From Desulfofustis sp. (GTDB lineage Bacteria > Desulfobacterota > Desulfobulbia > Desulfobulbales > Desulfocapsaceae), in assembly GCA_029287755.1 (NCBI GenBank), contig JARFQM010000012.1, forward strand, positions 1 through 6,661: 6,661 nucleotides of DNA, written 5' to 3'. Below the pieces are notes generated by a model. That model did not search any database, was not told where the DNA came from, and worked only from the letters and a program-made list of their open reading frames with translations. A program made the position numbers and the translations under genes. Of this stretch, positions 1 to 4,911 are shown piece by piece; within the stretch, counting starts at the first letter, position 1, and the number at the start of each line of letters is the position of its first letter.

Positions 1-94
1 ATCCAACCCCATGTTCATAGAGCACCCGTGCGCAGGAGAGCCCCGCCATGCCTGCTCCGATTATCACTACCTCGCTGGGTGGGTGTTGCCGCAT
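1..94 (-). CDS. FAD/NAD(P)-binding oxidoreductase, N-terminal fragment
   Basis: Only the first 31 codons lie in the window; the gene runs off the left edge. The reverse strand from the ATG at 94-92 reads as a short polar lead followed by a beta strand (VVIIG), the dinucleotide-binding motif GAGMAG (Gly13, Gly15, Gly18) and the start of a helix (LSCARVLYEHG). This beta-alpha-beta fingerprint binds the ADP part of FAD in flavoprotein oxidoreductases. The style (GAGMAGLSCARVL) resembles amine-oxidase or renalase-like FAD proteins, but 31 residues cannot decide the subfamily or substrate. No strong Shine-Dalgarno sequence precedes the ATG, and no ATG, GTG or TTG lies just upstream in frame, so the start is reasonable but not certain. 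It is transcribed away from the BLUF gene and lies downstream of the terminator at 165-208, so it probably has its own promoter between 95 and 165. Confidence 0.75.
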   Translation of the reverse strand, partial: MRQHPPSEVVIIGAGMAGLSCARVLYEHGVG

Positions 95-122
95 AGTTTC
101 ACCAGACGTTTCTCTGTGGATG

Positions 123-140
123 TCTGTTAATGGTAACAGA
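123..140. promoter_or_regulatory. Palindrome upstream of the FAD oxidoreductase gene, possible operator
   Basis: TCTGTTA (123-129) and TAACAGA (134-140) form a perfect 7+7 bp inverted repeat around a 4-base centre. It lies 29 bases upstream of the ATG at 94-92, between the start of this gene and the terminator at 165-208. The place and symmetry fit a binding site for a dimeric regulator. No T-run follows on either strand, so it is not a terminator. The regulator cannot be named from sequence, and no convincing -35/-10 pair was found beside it. Confidence 0.3.
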
Positions 141-164
141 ATTGTTTCCTAAGCACAGCAGCGG

Positions 165-208
165 AAAAAAACTCACCGATCATGCCCCGGTTTGACATGA
201 TCGGTGAG
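165..208 (-). terminator. Rho-independent terminator of the 58-aa gene
   Basis: CTCACCGATCATG (172-184) and CATGATCGGTGAG (196-208) form a perfect 13-bp stem around an 11-base loop. On the reverse strand the stem is followed by seven U (A-run at 165-171), the classic intrinsic terminator layout. It lies 61 bases beyond the stop codon of the reverse-strand gene at 270-446 and insulates the FAD oxidoreductase gene from it. There is no comparable U-tract on the forward strand, so termination is one-directional. Confidence 0.9.
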
Positions 209-269
209 CAAGGCGACGGCCCCAGATGGGTAGGTGCCGATCGCGTTTACGTCCTGAAAAGTCTTGCAA

Positions 270-446
270 TTACCAGTTCGGTCCCAACACCAGGCTGGAG
301 TCGAGGCACCGTTTTTTCTCATTTTCCGACACCTGCTCCGGATTCTTCAAATCCGTGGCATAGCAGACATATTCGCCGCCCTTATCATCACGTACCCACA
401 CCATTTTCTGGTATTCCTCTGAGATAAATTTTCCTCGCATACTCAT
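270..446 (-). CDS. Orphan small protein, 58 aa
   Basis: I do not recognise this family. On the reverse strand an ATG at 446-444 opens a frame of 58 codons ending in TAA at 272-270. AAGGTGG, a strong ribosome binding site, lies 7 bases before the ATG. A second in-frame ATG two codons later is a less well spaced alternative. The protein is charged and soluble-looking, with no signal peptide or membrane segment: a basic start (MSMRGKF), a short strand-like segment (KMVWVRDDKGGEYVCYA), an acidic/basic middle and a C-terminal end in LGPNW. It has two cysteines, Cys28 and Cys47, which could form a pair or bind a metal, though two residues alone prove nothing. The Shine-Dalgarno sequence, the dedicated terminator at 165-208 and the protein-like composition argue for a real gene. 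It appears monocistronic, with its promoter in the AT-rich stretch to its right. Confidence 0.75.
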   Translation of the reverse strand: MSMRGKFISEEYQKMVWVRDDKGGEYVCYATDLKNPEQVSENEKKRCLDSSLVLGPNW

Positions 447-879
447 AACTAACCACCTTGTATTTTTTTGATTCTCTTATTTTGCCTCTTTTCCCGACAA
501 TCAATGCAAAGACCAGCTGCAGTATCGTGATATTCGATCGTCGTTGTTATTCAAAATTTAGGCGTGTCTCACTAAAAAACAATAGGAGTAAAACAACAGA
601 TTAATAATAGTTTTTACTATTTTTTATCTCATGAACTTTATCCATCTACTATTCACTGTCGACCATAATGATATACAGTTTCAATATGTTGCGCATTATC
701 AATCGCGAGCTGAAGAAAAGCTTTGCACCCATTGCGGCGGGTCTGGGAATCTATCCTGAGTTCTTTTTTTGCTGGCCAATTCCATGGACTGGGCTTTCCA
801 GTTCACTGCTCAGTACCTATGGTGTCAAGCAAACTTTCACATCAGGGTGGAATTAAAAATTGGTTTAAAGAGGCGCACC
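447..879. other. AT-rich divergent intergenic region
   Basis: This 433-base stretch separates the reverse-strand 58-aa gene from the forward-strand BLUF gene, so it should hold both promoters. No convincing gene is visible: the frames that open here (for example 668-856) lack a ribosome binding site, and their products match nothing I know. There is a small inverted repeat AATAGT-TTTT-ACTATT at 606-621, followed by further T, too weak and AT-only to call a terminator. An AGGAG at 584-588 is not followed by a usable start codon. No RNA gene or insertion-sequence end is apparent. Confidence 0.6.
795..823 (+). promoter_or_regulatory. Candidate sigma70-like promoter for the BLUF gene
   Basis: TTTCCA (795-800) and TATGGT (818-823) are separated by exactly 17 bases; each matches four of six consensus positions. 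Transcription would begin near 830, giving a leader of about 50 bases before the ATG at 880. The match is modest and could arise by chance. Confidence 0.25.
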
Positions 880-1302
880 ATGTACAGGCTGATCTACAAA
901 AGCAGGAGCATATTGGTTGAGGTCACTGAGGAAACGCTCAAAGAAATCCTGGAGGCCAGCACCGACCTCAATCGTAAATTTGAGATAACCGGAGCACTCA
1001 TTGCCACCCGAACACATTTTCTGCAGGTCCTGGAAGGAAACTTCAAGGACCTGAACCGTACCTTCTTTCGTATCGCGTCCGACCCACGGCACGAAGAACT
1101 TGAACTTGTCTCCTTCGGTCCGGTGGCAAACAGACTCTTTGAGGGATGGGTAATGAAAGGCTTCGGCATAGTGGATGTCGATCCTGGCCTGGACACCTCT
1201 CTGAAGAATAAATTCGGCGTCGAGGAGGGTGGCGTCAGACTACCCACCCAGGAATGGGCGGCCCTCTCACTGATGCACGACGTCGGGGTAATAGTTCAAT
1301 AA
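880..1302 (+). CDS. Stand-alone BLUF-domain blue-light photoreceptor, 140 aa
   Basis: BLUF proteins bind FAD and sense blue light by rearranging hydrogen bonds between the flavin, a tyrosine and a glutamine. All the key positions are visible: Tyr6 (in RLIYKSR), Asn31 (in STDLNRKFEITGAL), Gln49 (in FLQVLEG), and Trp90/Met92 (in FEGWVMK). The Gln-Trp and Gln-Met spacings (41 and 43 residues) equal those of AppA (Gln63, Trp104, Met106), and Asn-Gln is 18 in both. The BLUF fold fills residues 1 to about 95; the remaining 45 residues are a short C-terminal cap with no effector domain. This places it among the short BLUF proteins such as PixD and BlrB, which signal through partner proteins. I chose the ATG at 880 because AAAGAGG (867-873) lies 6 bases upstream and because the BLUF strand starts at residue 2. 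The same frame extends upstream to 769, but that extension is not BLUF-like. No effector gene adjoins it and no clear terminator follows. Confidence 0.93.
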   Translation: MYRLIYKSRSILVEVTEETLKEILEASTDLNRKFEITGALIATRTHFLQVLEGNFKDLNRTFFRIASDPRHEELELVSFGPVANRLFEGWVMKGFGIVDVDPGLDTSLKNKFGVEEGGVRLPTQEWAALSLMHDVGVIVQ

Positions 1303-1473
1303 GCGCGATGAGCGGGATGCCCTCTGGCTGCAATAGGGCTCGCCTGGTCCCCCACTCGAAACCGTAAATCAGCCAGTCCGGCCAATTGAATCTGCCATTG
1401 TCCATTGACCCCTCTGCTGCAATCCCTTATATTTTTCCTAGGCTCTATCCTGAACAGATTAACAGGGATTTAC

Positions 1474-1502
1474 TTGACGCTTTCAGCAAAAGCATGTATA
1501 AA
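1474..1502 (+). promoter_or_regulatory. Strong sigma70 promoter upstream of SRP RNA
   Basis: TTGACG (1474-1479) and TATAAA (1497-1502) are separated by 17 bases; each element matches five of six consensus positions, which is the best promoter in the window. Transcription should start near 1509. That leaves about 70 bases before the mature SRP RNA, so a processed 5' leader is implied unless a weaker promoter closer in is used. Readthrough of the SRP RNA terminator could also feed dnaX. Confidence 0.75.
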
Positions 1503-1579
1503 TCCGGCCTGAGTTTGCATTGATCATTCGATAATACAAATTATTGCAATGATTTCAGGATACTAATTGGTTTCGGCTT

Positions 1580-1680
1580 GATAGCCGGGTCCTGTGCAAC
1601 GAAGGATCACGAACCCCGCCAGGTCCGGGAGGAAGCAACGGTAGTGACCCCCTTCGTGTGATACAGGGTGCCCGGCTATC
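1580..1680 (+). ncRNA. ffs: Small bacterial signal recognition particle RNA (4.5S RNA)
   Basis: This is the RNA scaffold that binds Ffh and FtsY to deliver nascent membrane proteins to the translocon. The terminal stem is a perfect 10-bp pairing of 1580-1589 with 1671-1680, extended by CCTGT/ACAGG. The conserved domain IV lies at about 1611-1650: stem UCC/GGA closed by a GGGA tetraloop (1627-1630), with the symmetric internal loop CAGG (1620-1623) opposite AGCA (1634-1637), which contacts the Ffh M domain. GGGA is a GNRA loop that differs by one base from the GGAA of E. coli. Six T (1682-1687) follow the GC-rich closing stem, so the RNA end doubles as an intrinsic terminator. At about 100 nt it is the short form without an Alu domain. 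The place just upstream of dnaX-ybaB-recR is common in bacteria. Confidence 0.95.
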
Positions 1681-1700
1681 ATTTTTTCAGCTCTAGCCGG

Positions 1701-1820
1701 CTGCGTTTAGTTGTGTCCACCCAGAAACGGGCTGTTGTGCTTCAAGATCGAGGAGTGCGGGAAATTTTTACCGACGGCATGTAGCTGGGGTCCGCGGCTA
1801 AAATTTCGAACACAACGCAG
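1701..1820 (+). other. dnaX leader with long-range inverted repeat
   Basis: The untranslated stretch between the SRP RNA and dnaX contains CTGCG (1701-1705) and TTGTGT (1711-1716), which can pair with CGCAG (1816-1820) and ACACAA (1810-1815). This makes an 11-bp closing stem with a 5-base bulge around roughly 93 bases. A competing pair, TAGCCG (1694-1699) with CGGCTA (1794-1799), is also possible. No known riboswitch family is recognised. It may be a structured leader or chance complementarity. Confidence 0.25.
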
Positions 1821-1874
1821 AGCTTGAACAAAAGGGTCGTTGCAGGCCGGGCATTAATTTCAGACGGGTTTCCC

Positions 1875-3617
1875 ATGTCCTACCTGGTATTTGCGAGAAA
1901 ATATCGTCCCCAGACATTTGAGCAGGTCGTCGGCCAGAAGCCTGTGGTCAAGACCCTGCAGAACAGTCTGAAGCGTGGTCGCGTGGCCCATGCTATTCTC
2001 TTCTCGGGCGTTCGGGGAGTGGGCAAGACGACCCTGGCCCGGCTGATGGCCAAGTCGCTGAACTGCCTGGATGGGCCCACCGCAGTGCCCTGCAACAAGT
2101 GCCGCTCGTGCAGCGAGATAAGCGCCGGTTCGGCCCTGGACCTCCTGGAAATAGACGGTGCCTCCAACCGAGGCATCCAGGAAGTCAGGGAGCTGAGGGA
2201 CAAGATCAAGTTCATGCCGACCTCGGCGCGCTACAAAATCGTCATTATCGACGAAGTGCACATGCTCACCAACGAGGCCTTCAACGCCCTGCTGAAAACT
2301 CTGGAAGAGCCTCCCGCCCACGTCTATTTTATGTTTGCCACCACCGAGTTGCACAAAATCCCGGTAACCATTCTGTCGCGCTGTCAGCGCTTTGAACTGC
2401 GCCGGGTGAGCTCCGAAGAATTGAGCAGACACTTCCAGCAACTGGCCGAAAAAGAAGAAGTCGAAATCGGGAAAACGGCGCTCTCCCTGATCGTTCGGGA
2501 AGCCGACGGCTCTGTCCGCGACGGTCTCAGTCTGCTGGACCAGGTCCTCTCCTACGCTGATTCCCCCGTCGATGACACCGATGTGGTCGAAGTGCTTGGG
2601 CTGGTCAGACGCGAGGTGGTGCTGGGTATCGCCGGGGCACTGCTCGCCGGCGATCGCGCAAAAGCATTGACCATGCTGGCCGAGGCGTTTGATTTCGGCA
2701 TGGATGTCAAACGGTTCATCACCGACCTGCTGGAATGTTTCAGGACTTTGCTATTGATCAAAATCGGTAACTGCGAGCAGCTCATGCAGCAGAGCGACGA
2801 CGACACCGAAACACTGCGCGCGCTGGCCCAGGCTCATCCGGTCGAATCGATTCACCAGAAACTCAACCTGCTCATGCAGACTGCCGATGATCTGCGCTAC
2901 TCCTTTCAGCCGCGGCTTACCCTCGAGACCTCCTTTCTGTCGATTATCGCTACCGGTGACGTGATAGGTGTCGAGACCCTGCTGGGCAAGCTCGACACGG
3001 CGCTCGGCACGCTGCCGGATCAGCCCCTGGAACAGAAGCCCCCCTCCTCTCCGCCAACCGAACCCGCTCAGGTGGAATCGGAGGCTGAAACAGCAAAGGA
3101 AAAAAAAACCGACGCCACGCCTGCTGAGCAGACTCTGCCGGACTCACCTCCACCGAAGCCGACCTTTACTCTGGAACCCGCTGGTCAATCCGAGGATAAG
3201 GATGACAACAGTGAGACGCAGCCCCATCCGCGGCGCGACGTCAGAAAGGATTGGCTGGATTTCATTGCCTTTTTAAAGGGTGAAAAAGAGTGGATGGCAC
3301 AGAGTCTTCAGCAGACAGTGTCGATCAAAGAGGAAAACAAGGAGCTGCTGCTCGAATTCGACGATCCCAGTGATTGTTTCGTTCTGCGCTCGAAGGAAAA
3401 CAGACAGATTTTGACCGAGTACGTGCTCGATTTCTTTCAGCAGGACCTCAGCATCCGGATCATCAGTCCCGACAACAGCAACGGCCGCGGCGTGCAGAAT
3501 TCCGAGGAGCCTAAGCGGCGGCGCCAGCAACTCGCCAATCACCAGGTGGTGCGCATGGCTGAGGAAATTTTCAATGGCCGGGTCGGCGATATTCGCATAT
3601 CCGAACCCAACAAATAA
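1875..3617 (+). CDS. dnaX: DNA polymerase III subunits gamma and tau (clamp loader ATPase)
   Basis: DnaX is the AAA+ motor that loads the beta sliding clamp, and tau also ties the polymerase cores to the helicase. The 580-residue product has the family start (MSYLVFARKYRPQTF), Walker A GVRGVGKT (45-52), four zinc-binding cysteines (64, 73, 76, 79), Walker B IVIIDE (122-127), sensor 1 FATTE (154-158), the arginine finger in SRC (Arg169) and sensor 2 GSVRDG (212-217). Domain III ends near residue 370. A Pro/Glu/Lys-rich linker (about 380-455) then leads to a tau-type C-terminal domain beginning at DWLDFIAFLKG. The frame stays open upstream to a TTG at 1824, but family alignment favours the ATG at 1875; neither has a good Shine-Dalgarno sequence. 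The A9 run at 3100-3108 in the linker may yield a shorter gamma form. ybaB follows after 35 bases. Confidence 0.97.
   Translation: MSYLVFARKYRPQTFEQVVGQKPVVKTLQNSLKRGRVAHAILFSGVRGVGKTTLARLMAKSLNCLDGPTAVPCNKCRSCSEISAGSALDLLEIDGASNRGIQEVRELRDKIKFMPTSARYKIVIIDEVHMLTNEAFNALLKTLEEPPAHVYFMFATTELHKIPVTILSRCQRFELRRVSSEELSRHFQQLAEKEEVEIGKTALSLIVREADGSVRDGLSLLDQVLSYADSPVDDTDVVEVLGLVRREVVLGIAGALLAGDRAKALTMLAEAFDFGMDVKRFITDLLECFRTLLLIKIGNCEQLMQQSDDDTETLRALAQAHPVESIHQKLNLLMQTADDLRYSFQPRLTLETSFLSIIATGDVIGVETLLGKLDTALGTLPDQPLEQKPPSSPPTEPAQVESEAETAKEKKTDATPAEQTLPDSPPPKPTFTLEPAGQSEDKDDNSETQPHPRRDVRKDWLDFIAFLKGEKEWMAQSLQQTVSIKEENKELLLEFDDPSDCFVLRSKENRQILTEYVLDFFQQDLSIRIISPDNSNGRGVQNSEEPKRRRQQLANHQVVRMAEEIFNGRVGDIRISEPNK
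3100..3108 (+). other. A9 slippery run in dnaX, probable gamma/tau decision site
   Basis: Nine consecutive A span codons 409-412 (GAA AAA AAA ACC) in the linker after the clamp-loader core. Gaining one A in the mRNA, or a -1 ribosomal slip on A AAA AAA, adds six residues (NRRHAC) after Lys411 and stops at TGA 3125-3127. The product would be 417 residues, close in design to E. coli gamma. Losing one A would instead give a 466-residue product ending at 3276. A Shine-Dalgarno-like GGAGG lies at 3080-3084, 16 bases before the heptamer, which is a little far for an optimal ribosomal stimulator. Thermus thermophilus dnaX makes gamma by transcriptional slippage on a nine-A run; use of this one is an inference. 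Confidence 0.6.
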
Positions 3618-3652
3618 CACACACTTCAACAAACAGACCCCAGGAACACCCC

Positions 3653-3970
3653 ATGGATTTTACTTCGATCATGCAGCAGGCTCGTGAGATGCAGGAGAAA
3701 ATGAACCGTGTCCAGGAAGAGCTTGCCTCCAAAACCGTGACTGGCAGTGCCGGCGGCGGCATGGTGACGGTTCAGGCCACCGGAAAAGGAGAAATCATTT
3801 CCATTTCAATCGAGGACGAGGTAATCGATGCAGCCGAAAAAGAACTGCTGCAGGATCTGGTCAGCGGCGCGGTCAACGACGCCCTGCGCAAGGCCCGGGA
3901 CCTGGCCAAAGCGGAAATGGCCGGCCTGGCCGGCGGAGTCCAGATTCCCGGCCTCACCAATATGTTTTAA
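3653..3970 (+). CDS. ybaB: YbaB/EbfC family nucleoid-associated DNA-binding protein
   Basis: The 105-residue product is full length for the family. These small homodimers bind DNA as tweezers-like dimers and affect nucleoid organisation; a link to RecFOR repair is suggested mainly by conserved linkage to recR. Visible hallmarks are the N-terminal amphipathic helix rich in Gln, Met and Glu (residues 1-26), a glycine-rich turn (SAGGGMV, near 32-38), beta strands (VTVQATGKGEIISISI), and a C-terminal helix rich in Ala and Lys ending in LAGGVQIPGL. AGGA (3642-3645) lies 7 bases before the ATG. The gene sits 35 bases after dnaX and 5 bases before recR, which supports one operon. Confidence 0.95.
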   Translation: MDFTSIMQQAREMQEKMNRVQEELASKTVTGSAGGGMVTVQATGKGEIISISIEDEVIDAAEKELLQDLVSGAVNDALRKARDLAKAEMAGLAGGVQIPGLTNMF

Positions 3971-3975
3971 TCGGC

Positions 3976-4587
3976 ATGGGTGAAATTCAGGTTATCCCCC
4001 CGGCCCTCGAGCGTTTGGTCCGAAGCTTCTCGTCACTGCCGGGAATCGGCGCTAAAACCGCCACCAGACTGGCCCTGACCATCCTTCGCAAACCAGCTTC
4101 GGAGGCCCGTGAAATGGCAGCGGCCCTCAGCGAACTGCACGGCTCCATCAGACTCTGCTCCCAATGCATGGCCTTTTCCGAAACAGAACCCTGCAGCGTC
4201 TGCGGCGACCCGCGCCGGGACAGCTCGCTGGTCTGCGTGGTTGAACAGCCTGCTGATCTGCTGGCCATCGAAAAAACCGATCACTACCGGGGCCATTACC
4301 ACATCCTCCACGGTGTTCTCTCCCCCGTCGACGGCATCGGGCCAGCGGAGTTGAAGGTCAAGGAACTCATCGCCAGGCTGGACGCAGGCAGCATACAGGA
4401 GGTGCTGATTGCCACCTCCTCAACAGTGCCCGGCGAGGCCACCGCATCCTATCTGATCGATGCGCTGGGCCGATTTTCCATTCGGCTGACCAGGCTGGCC
4501 TGCGGCATCCCCATGGGCATGGACATCAAATACGCGGATCAGCACACCCTGGCCAGGGCCATCGAAAGCCGTTCAGAGGCACTTTGA
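3976..4587 (+). CDS. recR: Recombination mediator protein RecR
   Basis: RecR acts with RecO (and RecF) to load RecA on SSB-coated single-stranded DNA at gaps. The 203-residue product has the expected order: a helix-hairpin-helix (LPGIGAKTATRLA, 21-33), a four-cysteine zinc site (Cys61, Cys64, Cys73, Cys76), a Toprim domain (about 84-180) with Glu90 and Asp94 in VVEQPADLLAIE, the signature GHYHILHGVLSPVDGIGP (106-123) and the C-terminal RLACGIPMGMDIKYAD segment. Its one oddity is the Toprim stretch ATSSTVPGEATA (146-157), where most RecR proteins have a form like ATNPTVEGEATA; the first Glu is Pro here. The start is 5 bases after the ybaB stop with no clear Shine-Dalgarno sequence, so translational coupling to ybaB is likely. 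No terminator hairpin is visible after the stop. Confidence 0.96.
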   Translation: MGEIQVIPPALERLVRSFSSLPGIGAKTATRLALTILRKPASEAREMAAALSELHGSIRLCSQCMAFSETEPCSVCGDPRRDSSLVCVVEQPADLLAIEKTDHYRGHYHILHGVLSPVDGIGPAELKVKELIARLDAGSIQEVLIATSSTVPGEATASYLIDALGRFSIRLTRLACGIPMGMDIKYADQHTLARAIESRSEAL

Positions 4588-4665
4588 TTCCCACAAACTG
4601 TAACGATCACTGCAATTAATCTTGACTATTACCCCCAATACTGTTAAGTGATGCAGGTTCTGTAC

Positions 4666-4694
4666 TTGATGGATTGTCAGATCGTAACTATTGT
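4666..4694 (+). promoter_or_regulatory. Candidate sigma70 promoter for tRNA-Val
   Basis: TTGATG (4666-4671) and TATTGT (4689-4694) are separated by exactly 17 bases, each matching four of six consensus positions. Transcription would begin near 4701, giving a leader of about 55 bases that RNase P would remove. A second TTGACT at 4622-4627 has no good -10 partner. It is the best candidate in the 169-base gap after recR. Confidence 0.35.
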
Positions 4695-4756
4695 TGTCGG
4701 CATTCCTCTGATAAACGAATTATCTGTCTTTTGACTGGCTCGATTCAGGTAATTTC

Positions 4757-4831
4757 AGGCGCGTAGCTCAGTGGGAGAGCGCTACCTTGACGTGGTAGAT
4801 GTCGGGGGTTCGATCCCGCCCGCGCCTACCA
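4757..4831 (+). tRNA. tRNA-Val (anticodon GAC), CCA encoded
   Basis: The cloverleaf is complete over 75 bases. The acceptor stem AGGCGCG (4757-4763) pairs with CGCGCCT (4821-4827); the D arm is GCTC-AGTGGGA-GAGC. The anticodon stem CTACC/GGTAG closes the loop TTGACGT, giving anticodon GAC (4789-4791), which reads GUC and GUU valine codons. The T loop is TTCGATC, and discriminator A is followed by encoded CCA (4829-4831). Two details are unusual: a G-G opposition in the T stem (4806 against 4818, positions 51 and 63) and G rather than A at position 37, 3' of the anticodon. It sits just upstream of thrS, separated from it by the hairpin at 4835-4891. Confidence 0.93.
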
Positions 4832-4834
4832 GAT

Positions 4835-4891
4835 ACAAAGGCTAAAGGAAGAACGGGGTTGCGGACCGTTTGCTCTTTAGCCTTTGTTTTT
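4835..4891 (+). terminator. Long hairpin with U-tract between tRNA-Val and thrS (terminator or attenuator)
   Basis: CAAAGGCTAAAG (4836-4847) pairs perfectly with CTTTAGCCTTTG (4875-4886), with an extra A-T pair outside. After a 4x4 internal loop, AACGG (4852-4856) pairs with CCGTT (4866-4870) under a 9-base apical loop. Five T (4887-4891) follow. This is a strong intrinsic terminator. It begins 3 bases after the tRNA CCA, which suits a tRNA terminator, but ends only 20 bases before the thrS ATG, which also suits an attenuator controlling thrS. No T-box consensus is present. Confidence 0.85.
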
Positions 4892-4911
4892 CTATATAAA
4901 ACAGCGAAGAA

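Noticed and set aside
584..625. AGGAG followed by an AT-rich hairpin, suggesting a small gene or terminator
   Set aside because: No ATG, GTG or TTG lies at useful distance and the 6-bp AT-only stem is too weak to terminate.
668..856. 62-codon forward frame upstream of BLUF
   Set aside because: It has no ribosome binding site and an odd composition with no family resemblance, and it overlaps the likely BLUF promoter region. Two other frames in the same stretch look equally unlike protein.
769..879. N-terminal extension of the BLUF frame
   Set aside because: The extra 37 residues are not BLUF-like, begin at an internal TTG-type start without a ribosome binding site, and the ATG at 880 has a well spaced AAAGAGG.
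1235..1405. 56-codon reverse-strand frame starting MDNGRFNWPDW, with AGAGGGG three bases before the ATG
   Set aside because: It overlaps the BLUF 3' end by 68 bases, the ribosome binding site is too close to the start, the promoter match is poor and the product is unrecognised. Possible but unsupported; conservation in relatives would be needed.
1824..1874. 17-residue N-terminal extension of DnaX from a TTG
   Set aside because: DnaX proteins typically begin at MSYLV; the extension has no family support and the TTG lacks a good ribosome binding site.
1860..2441. 193-codon open frame on the reverse strand
   Set aside because: It is antisense to the Walker A, zinc and Walker B region of dnaX. 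The protein is low-complexity and unlike any family; a shadow frame.
2968..3276. 102-codon forward frame inside dnaX
   Set aside because: It is the +1 frame of dnaX linker codons, rich in Arg and Pro with no family match. It matters only as the possible tail if the A9 run loses one base.
4835..4911. T-box riboswitch controlling thrS
   Set aside because: The conserved T-box sequence (AGGGTGG-N-ACCGCG type) and a specifier stem are absent; the apical GGGGTTGCGGACCG only superficially resembles it.
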